Position numbers and translations under genes: made by a program
Notes under the pieces: generated by a model
Told to the model about the DNA's origin: nothing
Databases searched by the model: none
Seen by the model: the letters and a program-made list of their open reading frames with translations, nothing else
Source of the DNA: Smallanthus sonchifolius
Taxonomy: Eukaryota > Streptophyta > Magnoliopsida > Asterales > Asteraceae
Reading direction: 5' to 3'
Assembly: GCA_023525975.1 (NCBI GenBank)
Contig: CM042038.1
Span: 7,689,272 to 7,753,271, forward strand
Length of the DNA stretch: 64,000 nt
Shown: one piece after another, positions 23,219-34,860 of the stretch
Numbering within the stretch: position 1 is the stretch's first letter
How the letters are laid out: every line of letters begins with the position of its first letter

Positions 23219-25499
23219 TCAGGCTCTTTCCTGTAGAATTTTTTTTTAAAACAAAACCTGTGAGGTAATGGGTGGGTAGACACAATTTGGATGTCTGATA
23301 TTTCTGATATGTCACCGTTCTTATGCTGCAAATTCTGTTAGATGCCTCTGATTAGATAAACCTCTGAGGTAACTCTAGGACTCTACTTCGAGACACTTGA
23401 AGAAATAAACTTTTGTTTTCAATTATATAAGTTGTTAATCGACCACCCCTATGGGCATATTCAAGTTATTTTTATGACTAGAGGTTAATGAAGAACCCTA
23501 GAATGTTCCTTAGAGGTTTACCCAATGTCTTGAGAATTCCCATTCCATTCTTTATACACACATCTATCCTTAAAATTTAGAGAAATCACCTAAAAACATT
23601 ACTTCATCTCATTCCATATACCTTATCCTTATATTTTTAGAAAAAACCAAAGTGAATCCTCATATATAGGGATTCACTATTCATTACCCTATAACTTTTT
23701 TAATTTAAATATTTAAATTCTCATTTTATGTCATAACTTATATTTCTAACTTTTTTTTAACTCCTTATTATATTTTTTTTAGAAAAATAGTTATTAACTT
23801 AATATTTAAATGTTTCAATGCTTAATTTTTATTTAAAATCTTTACAAGTTTGTGAATATTACAATATTTAGATCCATTACATTTGTATGCTTAATCTATA
23901 GATTTTGTTGTTTTTGAATCAATTTGTCCTAACCCTACCCAAAGTAACCATTTTTAATTGGAACCGTTCTATAAAACATTATTACAAATCAATTTTAGAA
24001 GAAAAAAATAATAAGACAATTATTTATTAGTTAAAAAATAAATGAAAGAAAGAGAAGAAATAATAAAAAAAAATATAGAGATAAGGATAAGGTTTTAAAA
24101 AAAAGAGATAAATTTAGGGAATGGAGATTTTTAGTTAATTATAGTGATGGAGATAAATAACTACTGTGAATGCTCTAAAAAGTTAAAAAATTTTACTTTT
24201 AGTGAAATTACAAATTGATCGATCTCGATCACTCTTGTCGGTTTTATATAGGGAAAATACCACATAATAGTAATCAAGTTTTAAAAGTGTTCCAATTATG
24301 TCACCCATCATGGTATACCCGAGGGTGTATACAGTGTAAAATACGTATCAAGTTACCTAATTGGAACACTTTTGATACTTGTTTACTATTATATAAAGTT
24401 ACCGCTTTTATATATAGAGTGATACACAGAGGAGAGTGAAATGAGATAAAAACTAAGCTAAGTTCTCTTAGGTAAAAAAGAAAGAACCAAGGACAAAAAG
24501 TGAGAACTTGATCAAACCAAAAGGTGCGAAAACATAATTAACTCTTGCCTTTTTATTTCTTCATCAAGACAAATACTTTTAGACAAGACACTCCTTTTCC
24601 TCATGTTATTATTTTATACCATACCATTCTCATTCTCATTCTCATAAAATAAAACAAAAATTCCTGTTATATATTACTTATAAAAGAAGTAAATGTGTAT
24701 TTAGTACGTAACTAATTTTAAATAGAGAAATTGCGAGAATCACATTTTTATATATATCTATCTATACTAAACTTTTCATGGGGCAATCGGGGGCCTATTT
24801 CAAAATTTTATAGGGGACGATTGTGATTTTAACGCGTATATAACACTAATTTTTTTTATGGAGAGCGGCTGCCCCCATGCCTTCTAAGCTTCTCTCTCAT
24901 ATTAAATATAAATATCAAAGTAATATATTTTTAAATATTTAATATAAATCTAGTAATGGATACTAATCTTTTAATCATCGATAGTCATTATATCATTAAT
25001 CAAATGAATTAAATATACATTAACATTTATTATTTACATAAAAAAAATTAATACCCAGTTGAAAAAAATATATTAAAAACGTATTTTAACGAATGCATGT
25101 GTTAACATATTACATTATATTTTATTTAATCCGTATAATACAAAGGGTTTTTAAGATATAAACTTTTTATCACTAAGCATATAATATTATATTTATTCAA
25201 CCCGTATAATACATGATTAATATATATAATTACACAGTGTTAAAATAGATATAATGAAAATTAGAAAGAGAGTATGTAAAAGTTAGTTAGTTATAAATAT
25301 TATACGGTTTTTGTATTTAAAATTCAAAATCGGTAAAAATTACACTATGCCATATCTTTAGATCAAATGTAAAAAAAAATACTAAAGCAGTGATTATTTT
25401 GTTTATTTGTATTTAAAGTTCCAATCATTTCCCATCTTTCTTCAATCCTCAGTTCTCACACTACTTTTCTTTCCGGTTCTATTCTACCTCTTTGCATCA
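23219..25499. repeat. AT-rich intergenic DNA with decayed Helitron and MITE pieces
   Basis: No gene. 24761 onward begins TCTATACTAAAC after an A and shares blocks (ATTAATACCCAGTTGA, ATTCAACCCGTATAATAC) with the Helitron at 48481-48979, so it is a related but decayed copy without a clear 3' hairpin. GTGAATGCTCTAA near 24170 matches the right end of the Tourist-like MITE at 59048-59349; its left end was not seen. Confidence 0.45.
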
Positions 25500-26093
25500 A
25501 TGGAATTCTTCGACAAATCCGTAGCGGTCAGGCTAAAAACTCACCTAGACAAGTACCTAGTGGCCGACGCCGACCAAGCGACCGTCCGCCAAAGCCTGAG
25601 CGCCGCGGGAACGCGTCGTGCACGGTGGTTGATCGAGCACGTTGACTCAAACAGCCACGTCATCCGTCTCAAAAGCTGTTACGGAAAATACCTAACGGCC
25701 TCCCACACGCCCTTCTTCCTGGGCATGACCGGAAAGAAAGTCTTCCAAACGTTGCCGGAAAACGCCAAAGACCTTTCGATCGAATGGCAGCCGGTGAGGG
25801 ACGGGTTTCAGGTGAAGCTTAAGACGTCCGGTGGGACGTATTTGAGGGCCAACGGAGCTACGCTGCCGTGGAGGAACTCCGTGACGCACGATACCAGTTT
25901 TACGAATAATTGGATCTTATTTGACGTTGAGGCGGTGGATATACCGGAGGATGAAGAGTTGAATGATTATTTGTCGATGGTATCGAGCTTTTCTTCGGTC
26001 TCCGATGAGATTTCCGGGCTGGAATTGGGTTCGCCGGTGTCAATTCACTCGGTTAGCTTCTCACCCCGGTCTCCCATGTTATCAATGAAGAAG
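25500..26093 (+). CDS. DUF569 protein, first exon only (gene 1)
   Basis: Starts MEFFDKSVAVRLKTHLDKYL and gives 198 codons up to a donor site (AAG|GTATTA at 26094). It holds one DUF569 domain, predicted to fold as a fascin/actin-crosslinking-type beta-trefoil. Paired hallmarks are IRLKSCYGKYLTAS, LGMTGKKVFQTLP and LPWRNSVTHD. The biochemical role of the family is not settled. The paralogue at 38244 has the same donor position and a second exon, but no equivalent exon was found downstream here; reading through the donor adds 11 residues to a stop at 26127-26129. So it is either a one-exon 209-aa protein or a truncated gene. Confidence 0.85.
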
Positions 26094-26129
26094 GTATTAA
26101 TTTCTTTTTCTTTATTTAATTTATTATAA

Positions 26130-26668
26130 CTATATAAATAAATTTAAGCAATAAATTTATATAAAACATATGGCTAAAAAAGTAAAAACAAGCAATTATC
26201 CTACAACATGAATTCATTTCAAATCATTGTTAATTAATTAATTTGCATCTTTAACCATTCATCTACTAATAATTATTTTGGATTTATTATTCACTAAGAT
26301 AACAAGTAATAACTATATGTCTAAATATATGATTTGAAATTAATATTATATGAAAGTGGTTATCGAATTTACTTTGAGTGAGGAGTATTTAATTTAACCA
26401 CCGATTTAGAAGTTATAGTTAACCAACAAGAATATGTTTACACATATAAACATTTTTAATTTCCAATGCCTTTATATTTAATCGTTCCCTCGTGTGTGTG
26501 TATATATAATAATTTTCTTTTCGATTTCTAGACGAAATTATATATAAATATCAAGCATTTAGCCTGTTTAAACTAAAATAATGGATTAGGAACATGATCA
26601 TATTATTTGTTTTGTATAATTCAAGCTGTTAAAATCAAATGGATCAGATTAGAGTTCTTTTAGTTATC
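26130..26668. other. AT-rich sequence between DUF569 exon and copia insertion
   Basis: Putative intron or 3' flank of the DUF569 gene. AT-rich, no exon-like segment; the copia target duplication ATTAC follows at 26669-26673. Confidence 0.4.
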
Positions 26669-26698
26669 ATTACTGTAGAATAGGGTCAAATCAACCTC

Positions 26699-27462
26699 TA
26701 ATATTGTCTAATACCCCCCTTCAATCGAGATGGTGGCGGTCCGATACGTAGCATCGTACGAAATGTTTCAAACGGAACACGCGGAAGACTATTGGTGAAG
26801 ATATCCGCCACTTGAAGATTGGTCGGAACAAACTTTGTGTAAAGTTTTCCAAAGTTGACAAGTTCTCGTATAAAGTGATAATCCAAATCAATGTGTTTGA
26901 CACGTTTATGAGAAATAGGGTTCTGGGTCATAAACAGAGTACTTTTGTTGTCACAGAGCAGAGTCGGTGGATCCGGTGGTAGATAATGCAACACCCGTAA
27001 CATGTGCGTAATCCACACAATTTCTGTAGCCGTGTTAGCCATTGCACGGTATTCAGATTCACAACTGGATCGTGAAATTGTGGGTTGCTTCTTGGCACTC
27101 CAAGAGACGAGATTTCCTCCCAAGAAAATCGAGTAACCATAGGTTGAGCGACGTGTTTCCAAACAGCGAGCCCAGTCCACATCGGAATATCCAAGAATAG
27201 AAGGTTTGTGTGATCGACTGAAGGTTAGACCAAATGAAAGTGTACCCTTAACTTATCGAAGGATCCGTTTTATCGATTGAAGATGGTCAATAGTTGGAGC
27301 ATGAAGAAATTGAGAAACTTGATTTACCGCATACGACATGTCCGGTCTTGTGATTGTGAGGTACTGAAGAGCTCCAACTAAAGATCGATAGAGAGTAGGA
27401 TCTGGACACGGTAACCCATCTGTGGTAAAAGACTCATGTGGAGCTAGAAGAGTACTCACGGG
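26699..27462 (-). pseudogene. Copia pol 3' part: end of RT and RNase H
   Basis: Minus-strand pieces in two frames: TKPVSTLLAPHESFTTDG to LQYLTITRPDMSYAVNQVSQ (RT thumb/connection), then RNase H with STYGYSIFLGGNLVSWSAKK, SSCESEYRAM and LLCDNKSTLF. A frame change separates them near 27200-27255. The RNase H frame ends LKGGIRQY-stop, and that stop codon lies inside the 3' LTR. Confidence 0.88.
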
Positions 27463-28905
27463 TTTGGTGTCACACCCCAACCGACGGCGGAATACGTCGG
27501 GGCGGGACATGTAGATTGTTCACAGCTCATGGTTTACTAACGTTTGAATAATTATCAATCACATTTCATTTCAATTCAAGTAACACCAACATTCAATCCA
27601 ATAACTCAACAAAGTAGATTACAAAAGATAAATTGTTCAAATTAATACTAGGCCAAATCCTAAGTGTAGCAAGACTTGAAGCACCTCAAACATTAGTACC
27701 TGAAACATGGTTAAAACAAAGTCAACTAGAAAGTTGGTGAGAATACATAGGTTTTCGTGTCATGTAATAGAATATAGTGTTGTGTGCATACAATTCATAC
27801 AAACATGGCAATTAAGGCATTTATGGAGAGATACCATCGTGTGACCTAAGTATACAATCAAACCTTTGTAACTAGCATGCAAAACAAAAGCGTGTTGGCA
27901 GTAACAGTCACCCTACCTGGGTGGGTTTGTCAGACTCAATAGATCTATCACTGTTTACCGTCGGCTAAATAGTTAATGATTGTACAGTAGCATAAAGATG
28001 GTCTACACACCTAGTACTCAAGCACAAAGCACAAAATTGTAACACATGGATGTAGGGTGGAATTGTATTGTGTAGCTTGTAAACATATAGATTGAACTCA
28101 TGTTCCACCCCAAAAGTTTGTAAAATAGAGTAAAAGAGGGGCTATGTAACTCACATGTATAAAGAACGTAGATTGCACAATCAAATAGATAGTAGCGGTG
28201 AGTTGTAGGTCACTAGGTGCGACCTAATGAATAAATGTATAAACATGTATTATTGTTATGTACAAAGATCTAAAGTCTAAGGTTTTAGTGGGTTTATAAG
28301 TGTAAGGACTTGTGCTGATGGTTTGTGTCATTCTTTGTCAAAAATGGATTCGTTGGTGGTTATATAAAATAAGTTTAGGGTTTGTAAGAATAATGAATAA
28401 ATAAATTAAATAATTTATTTATTTAGAATATTGCTTTTAAAGAAATAGTGTGGTATATATATTTATTTAAATATAATATAAATAAATAAATTTATTTTAT
28501 TTATTTATTTATGAAAATGTCTCAAAATATAAAATAGTTATATATTAGTTTATATGTTTTGAAATAAGTTTTATTCGTTTGAATATGGTTTCTACACTAT
28601 TATATTTGATTAAATAAAACGAATGGTTTATAAACGTTCGTTTCACAATAATGCGTTTTACAAAATCTTGTCATAAATTTTTTTATAAATTTAGGAATTT
28701 AATTAAATAGTATATTTCCTTTTGATATTTAAAAGATGGAATTTTTTTTTAAACAATTTGAATTTATTAAAAATTTTTGTTTTAAGTCAAAGATTGCGTA
28801 TTTCTGATTTAAACTGACTTAATTTATGTGGGGGTTTATAAAAATATTTTTATAGAATTCTTTTGTTTATAAAAACTGTTTAAAAAAATGATTTTAAATG
28901 AAAAT

Positions 28906-28972
28906 AACTCCACCCGGATCGAACCCGGGTGGGTTCTGTGTGTGGCTCGTGTTCTACCGCCGGGTCAAGGGA
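28906..28972 (-). repeat. tRNA-like module 1 in the nested element
   Basis: On the minus strand it has a box-A-like CCCGGCGGTAGAAC and a box-B-like CGGGTTCGATCCGG flanked by complementary CACCC/GGGTG, as in a T-arm. The acceptor and anticodon arms are not convincingly formed, so a working tRNA gene is unlikely. Confidence 0.55.
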
Positions 28973-29072
28973 CTGATACTGATAACAAACCGGTCCGCAT
29001 GGTTTTAGCATAAATGAGAAGGGGAGCCGGGTCTGGTCAGTGGGACACGCGCAAAAAGAGGAACCGGGTTTT

Positions 29073-29140
29073 GGCCTGTGGGTTTCGAACCCACGCCCCT
29101 TGGCTCGTGGCGCAGTGACTTACCAGCCGAGCCAAGGGGT
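29073..29140 (-). repeat. tRNA-like module 2 in the nested element, with a strong hairpin
   Basis: On the minus strand box-A-like TGGCTCGGCTGGTAAG is followed by box-B-like GTGGGTTCGAAACCCAC. A perfect 12-bp inverted repeat (CCCCTTGGCTCG at 29096-29107 with CGAGCCAAGGGG at 29128-29139) would compete with a cloverleaf, so this is tRNA-derived repeat DNA rather than a gene. Confidence 0.6.
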
Positions 29141-29994
29141 TTCGCTGGTTATAGGAGAATTCCAATTTTATTAGTACGCTAGATGGATCAAAGCCCCAAA
29201 TTGAATCAGTGGTAAAGGAACGAATATGAACCCTAGGCTCAATCTTAGTCCAGTCGATCCTGTTCTCATCGATTGATATGGGGCTTCTGCTAAGTATGCT
29301 ACTACGAATCGAAAGATGTAAAACTTACTTGCTATGATTGGGTATCGAATGCCGACGACTAGATGAACAGAGGCGATGTTCTTGGTGATCGGCCGAGTTC
29401 CAGAAGCAATGTGCGGGCGAATTGAAGGTTTAGGAAGTTTGTATGAGGTCGTGCGAGGGTGCGTGGTGGGTTGAATTGGTTTAATTCCATCCCACTCATA
29501 CGATCCGGTTAGAGTTTGAGGGCGACAGCTGTTGGAGGGAATTTCGGTGTTAATTAGATCAATCGAGGATGAATTGGGTCACACAACAGGTCTGGGTTCA
29601 TTCAAGGTTGATCATGGGATGTTCTACGGGTTTTAATTGCATTTAATTTTTTTGATTTGGTAAGAATTGTACGCGGTTTGACCCTGGGAGGTCAAACTGT
29701 CTAAGAGTTGAATTTCATCCGCGCATTTAATCGTATTGGGCTGTTAATTGGATCGGGATATGGTCGGATATTGAGTTTGTAAACATGAGTAGCCCGTATC
29801 AATCGGATCCAAACGAATTTCAGTCTTGTATTGAGGAGATTTGGGCTGCTTGACTTTTGGAAGTCAAACCTGTCTAATATTGAATTATTGGTCCATATTC
29901 ACAGGGCTCGGTTTGCGGGTTCAAGTAGTTTTGGTTCAAATGTTTAAGGGTTCAAGACCAATTAATAGTAACCATATATATGTTTGTATGTAAG

Positions 29995-30020
29995 CATATA
30001 TACATATATATACCTATATT

Positions 30021-30062
<42 letters not shown>

Positions 30063-30120
30063 ATCCTTGACTTTAGTTTAGAACCTTATATATACGTGTA
30101 TATATATATATCTATATATG
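29995..30120. repeat. TA-rich microsatellite
   Basis: Long runs of TATATA interrupted by C and G, near the right end of the nested element. Confidence 0.9.
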
Positions 30121-30313
30121 ATTGTATTGTTTGCCTAATTTATACACAATATATATAATGGTGCGAATCAATAGCGAAATTTCAACTCTTTATAATAATA
30201 TGCAAGAAGGAATTGTAATAATCAAAGAATTGTACTTTGAACTAGAAATGGAATTTGAAATATCGTTTATTGAAATAAATGACTACCGGAAAAATCAGAA
30301 ATGTTACATTTGG

Positions 30314-31195
30314 AATCATGTTCGGCCTGAAGAAGAATGTCTTTAGCATATTTCGACTGAGTTAAGAAGAGACCATATTCAGTGTAGGCTACCTCAAGAC
30401 CTAAGAAATAATTCAAATCTCCAAGATCCTTTATGGCAAATTCTTGATTGAGGAGGGAGATAAAGTTGGTAATCGCAGATTCATTATTCCCGGTAAGAAT
30501 AAGATCGTCAACATAGACAAGTACATAATGCAAGAATCTTTTCTAAAAACAAATAGGGAGGTATCGGCACGACTGCATGTGAACCCATATGATATAAGAA
30601 AAGAGCTCAAGCGTTGAAACCACGCACATGATGCCTGTTTTAACCCGTACAAGGCCTTGGATAACTTGCATACATGGTTGGGAAAGTGGGGATTAGTGAA
30701 TCCTGGCGGTTGCTCCATAAATACCGTCTCAGTTAAATTGCCATTTAAGAAAGCATTTTTGACATCTAATTGATGCAACTTCAAATTGTTTAAAAAAACA
30801 AGAGACAAGACAATTCGAACCGTGGAAGCCTTAACAACAGGGCTAAAGGTGTGGGAATAATCAAGACCAGGAATCTGCGTATAGCCCTGTGCCACTAGTC
30901 GCGCTTTATAACGCTCAATTGTACCATCCGAGTGGTATTTAATATGATAGACCCATTTAGATTCGACAACATTAGTGCAACGTGGTCGTGGCACTAATGT
31001 CCACGTGTGATTTTTAGCTAGAGCATTAAGTTCTTCATTCATGGCGGCCATCAAAGTTGGATCTTTTGCCACTGTTTTAAAACCACGGGGTTCGGTTTGA
31101 GAGGATAGAACCACGTGAAGGGCATGGGTGGAGAGAGATGCAAGGTTAGCCTGATGTTTTGGTTTGAAGATACCCGACTTGGCACGTGTCTTCAT
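30314..31195 (-). pseudogene. Copia reverse transcriptase, N-terminal and palm part
   Basis: Minus strand: LVPRPRCTNVVESKWVYHIK, AQGYTQIPGLDYSHTFSPV, LDVKNAFLNG (motif A) and VYVDDLILTG (YVDD catalytic box). A frameshift separates the motif A and YVDD parts near 30480-30540. The frame is cut by the nested insertion at its 3' side. Confidence 0.9.
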
Positions 31196-31585
31196 CGGAT
31201 GGTCGGATACGGGAACATTTGAAGAAGATGAAATAGGGATAGTCGAGGCTGGTTGGGTTGTGGTGTGGACTGAATTTGTTGGATCGATTTCATTAGCAGG
31301 TGGGTTAGGAATTGTAGTGGGTTCATTGAATGAGGGATTTTGGGTAGGTTCAACATTGGTGTGGGCGGTGGCATGGACGTTATTGAGTTGGGTAAGTGGT
31401 TGTGGTGAGATTTATGAATTTAGTATTTGGCAAAGTGGTTGTTGGGATTTACATAGGGAGCATGGTAATGGGATGGTGTTATTAGGTGTAGGCAATGAAA
31501 CTGATGGAATAGTGGGTGGCTTAGAATTATTTTGTGAAGTTTGGTCATGAAATTCTTCAACAAAGGTAGCAAGCTCTAATTTTGA

Positions 31586-32745
31586 CTAGTCAGTGGGACT
31601 TATAGAACCATGAAAAGGAAAGACTGATTCATTAAAACGAGCATGTCGAGTGATGAAAACACGTGATGTAGTTGGATCAAGACAACAGTACCCTTTATGT
31701 TGCGGACTATATCCGATAAAAATACACGAGATGCTCCGTGGTTCAAGTCTGTGCTTGGAATAGTCACGTAAATAAGGGAATACATGGCAACCATACGTCC
31801 GAAAATTTGTATATTGAGGGTCTTGGTTAAATATCAACTGAAAAGGAGACTTGTTCTTTAGGAGAGGAGTTGGTAACCGATTGATAATAAATGTAGCCGA
31901 TGTAAAAGCATCTACCCAATAAGATGCCGGAACATGTGCATTAAAGAGCATAACCAAACCGGTTTCAACAATGTGCCGATGTTTCCGTTCCGCCCGTCCG
32001 TTTTGTTCGGGCGTGTACGGGCATGAAAATCGGTGAAAGGTGTCATTATTTTCAAAAATTTTGCGAACCGTGTGATTTACAAACTCGATACCTCCATCAC
32101 TTTGAAAAACTTTGTTTTTTTCTTGAGCATTGTGTTTGAACAAGATTGAGAAAGACATGTAGTACCGAATAGAAACCCGTCTTAGTTTTGAGTGGATAAA
32201 ACCACGTAAATCTAGAATAATCATCAATAAAAACCACATAATAACGATAACCATCTTTAGAGCATATAGGCGAAGGCCCCCATAAATTACAATGTACTAA
32301 ATCCAATGGATTAGACGAACGTTTAAAATTGAGATTAAAAGATGATCGTTGCCCTTTCGCAAGATTGCAAGGTGTGCAACTATGATTAGGTTTTGGTAAC
32401 AATGAAGTGGTAGACAAAACACCACTTATTTAAAATTGAAATAACATCAAAAGAGACATTCCCTAAATGAGCATGCCATAGTTCATAAGAGGCCCGATTA
32501 GAAACTCTAGCAGCAATCAAGACGCGGGGTTCATCCTTGAGTACATAAAGCCCATCCTCACAAGTTCCTTTAGCTAGCACTTTTTTTGTTTTTCGATCCT
32601 GAATATGAAAAAAAGGTTGAGAAAATAGAACATCAACAGGATGGTCCGTGGTTAGCTTACTCACAGATAATAATTTCTTGGTGAGATTAGGAATAACAAG
32701 AATATTGTGCAATGGGATGGTATTCGATATAGTAGATGAACCCAT
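31586..32745 (-). pseudogene. Copia GAG-pre-integrase and integrase
   Basis: Three overlapping minus-strand frames read in order: protease-proximal LHNILVIPNLTKKLLSVSKL, the HHCC zinc region (LWHAHLGNVSF, SCTPCNLAKGQRS), then the integrase core with VFIDDYSRFTW, QSDGGIEFVN and PEQNGRAERKHRH, giving the D-D-E set. At least two frameshifts separate them. Confidence 0.88.
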
Positions 32746-32815
32746 ATGTGAAATAGGAAGTTTCTTATCATTGCCAAATAAAACATGATTGTTACCTTGA
32801 TAGGGTGACGAATGA

Positions 32816-33759
32816 TTAAAGAGTCACAATTTGGAGCCATATGATCTGTTGCACCAGAGTCAACAGTCCAATCAGGGGTGTTCGTGGTGACGTGGCATTG
32901 GGCATGAAATGCTTTGCTAAAGACTCATCTGTTGGCGAAGCTTTTGAGGCATATGTGTGGAGACTAGGGCAGGAGGATGCATAATGGCCATTAGTTCTGC
33001 ACAATTAGCAGTGAGGCATCCTACGGCCTTGACCACGTCCCCTCCCATTATTATAAAAACCTCGGGGAGTTAGAACCTCGAGATGAACGGTCCCGACCGT
33101 AGGTGGAATGATTCTGATGAGCATGAAACGCGGCTGGAGGGGTTTGTGTCCCATGTAGAGTTTGTAAAAAATGTTCATGACCCTCAGCTTTTGCAACTAA
33201 ATTCGAAAATGAAGGAGGAGGGCTTGCAATTCTTATTGCAATTGAAAAAGTTTGATATGACCAGTGTTGTTTGTCGAAATCCACCACAGGCTGACCTATT
33301 GCAGCAAGCTGGTCGCATATAGCGACGAAAATAATCAGTGACAGATGATGTACCTTTCGTGAGTTGATGGAGAGAACCACGCAGTGAATGGATGCGTTCA
33401 ATAGATGCGTTGCTGTAGGCAGATTCAAGAGCTAGCCAAATCTATCGTGCATTCGTGATCCCTAGAACCATTGCCGTGGCTTCTTAAGAGAGAGAAGATT
33501 GAAGGAGAATCACAGCTTTTTGGTCAAGTTCGTTCCATACAGCAAGTTCAGGGTTGAGGGTAAGTTTACCATCGACGATGATATTGGCCGGCGGCTGAGA
33601 AGAGGTTCCGTCAATATGGCCGAATAATTTTTGGAAAGTGAAAATAAGGAGAGTATGATTGCGCCAAAGTAGGTAATTTGAGGAGGTAAGCTTCATTGTC
33701 ATCATGTGTAAAAGAGTATTCATGTTGAGAGAGTTGTCAGATGAAGCAGATGAGGCCAT
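32816..33759 (-). pseudogene. Copia gag, broken
   Basis: Starts MASSASSDNSLNM at 33759 with the UBN2-type motif LTSSNYLLWRNHTLL, then continues across several frames. Near the end the zinc knuckle reads C-stop-L-C-x4-H-x4-C: a TAA at 33005-33007 sits between the first two cysteines. Not functional as written. Confidence 0.8.
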
Positions 33760-33868
33760 GGTTAGGTCACAGGAGGGGCTGAAAGAAATCACAGAAGGCG
33801 GAAAGAATGTTTGGCTGATACCATGTAGAATAGGGTAAAATCAACCTCTAATATTGTCTAATAATTAC

Positions 33869-34860
33869 ATACCTCAACCGTAATATTATTTTTAAAAGAT
33901 CCTTAACGGCCGACGGGTGAAATGGGTGGCGTGAGCCACCTGGCTCAACCACCGACGCGAAACACCGCTCTCCTGAGACGTGATTTAGAGTGGGGCTCTG
34001 GCATGAGCAGGTTCACGGGCAAAGAGGCACCCTCCAACTCTCCGATAGATTGATTAATTATTAAAATAATATATGTGAGAGCGTGAAACCATTATGTATA
34101 GCTTTACGAATGACCTAAGTAAAAGCCATTAAATATATCATATAAATTATATATGTATGAAGTAATTGGTTGTTATGTGAGTGCACTTACTTATTGGTGG
34201 CCACTAGGATAGTAGGATGTCTGTGAATAATTAATAAGTATGATATTGGTAATTTGTAATTAATAATAATCATATACTAGCTAGGGATTTTATATAATCA
34301 TAAACCAACAACATATTCATATCAGGAAACAGGTTAATAATTACCATAGGTTTATTTAAAGGTCTCATAATAAGATAGGAGGACTACTATAATTTAAAAT
34401 CATACTCAACAACATACATTATATAAATATTATATGTTGGAAGAATTGGTTCAGAAAGCACCAACAACAATCAGTATTTTATGGTAACACACCACGACTC
34501 CTGTTATTAAATATCGTACCAAAGAAAACCACAACAATTAACATCAACCTTATCTATTATTTATACTAATTCGACCCAAATAATTCTAGACCCCAACTAC
34601 AAACCTTATCCTACCATGACTCAAATGCTACCCAATACTAATCAACAACTCAAAAACCAGATAACACTTTAATTATTTAAACGCAACTAACTTTATCTTT
34701 TAATCTTTTTCTTTTCCAACTCTCGGCTGCAAAATAAACTCTTTAGAGCCAACTTTCATCTCCAGCCCTTTATTTAACTTATCAAGATTAATCTTTCATA
34801 TTATATTTTAAATAGGAAAAATATTTACACATCCAAGATGATATAAAGATTGATATATAT
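33869..34860. other. Sequence to the right of the copia element
   Basis: No exon matching the second DUF569 exon is visible. 33895-34050 is notably GC-richer than its surroundings (GGGTGGCGTGAGCCACCTGG) and not recognised. 34440-34800 looks like LTR-type sequence of minus orientation, similar in wording to 41391-41648. The rest is AT-rich. Confidence 0.3.

Larger units (their letters stand above)
27468..30308. mobile_element. Nested 2.84-kb insertion inside copia pol (LTR-type ends)
   Basis: Starts TGTCACACCCCAACCG and ends AAATGTTACA, both TG...CA-type ends. It is flanked by a perfect 5-bp duplication TTTGG (27463-27467 and 30309-30313). It splits the copia reverse transcriptase between YAKDILLQAEHDSKC and TKPVSTLL. 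It contains no readable gag or pol and no internal second LTR, so it may be a long solo LTR. It holds two tRNA-like modules and a TA microsatellite near its right end. Confidence 0.85.
26674..33863 (-). mobile_element. Ty1/copia retrotransposon with 40-bp LTRs, carrying a nested insertion
   Basis: Terminal direct repeats at 26674-26713 and 33824-33863 are 40 bp long and differ at one base. Each starts TGTAGAATAGGGT and ends TTGTCTAATA on the plus strand. The 5-bp target duplication ATTAC flanks both sides (26669-26673, 33864-33868). Inside the right-hand LTR, 33813-33823 reads TGGTATCAGCC on the minus strand, a primer-binding site; next to the left-hand LTR is a purine tract AAGGGGGG. Gag, integrase, reverse transcriptase and RNase H occur in order on the minus strand. 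Without the nested 2.84 kb the element is about 4.34 kb. It is decayed by stops and frameshifts. Confidence 0.9.

Noticed and set aside
28906..29140. Two functional tRNA genes
   Set aside because: Box A and box B are present but acceptor and anticodon arms do not fold convincingly, and both lie within a transposable element.
31164..31550. Plus-strand ORF of 128 aa
   Set aside because: It is antisense to the copia pol linker and RT region and has low-complexity Gly/Trp/Val composition; a shadow frame.
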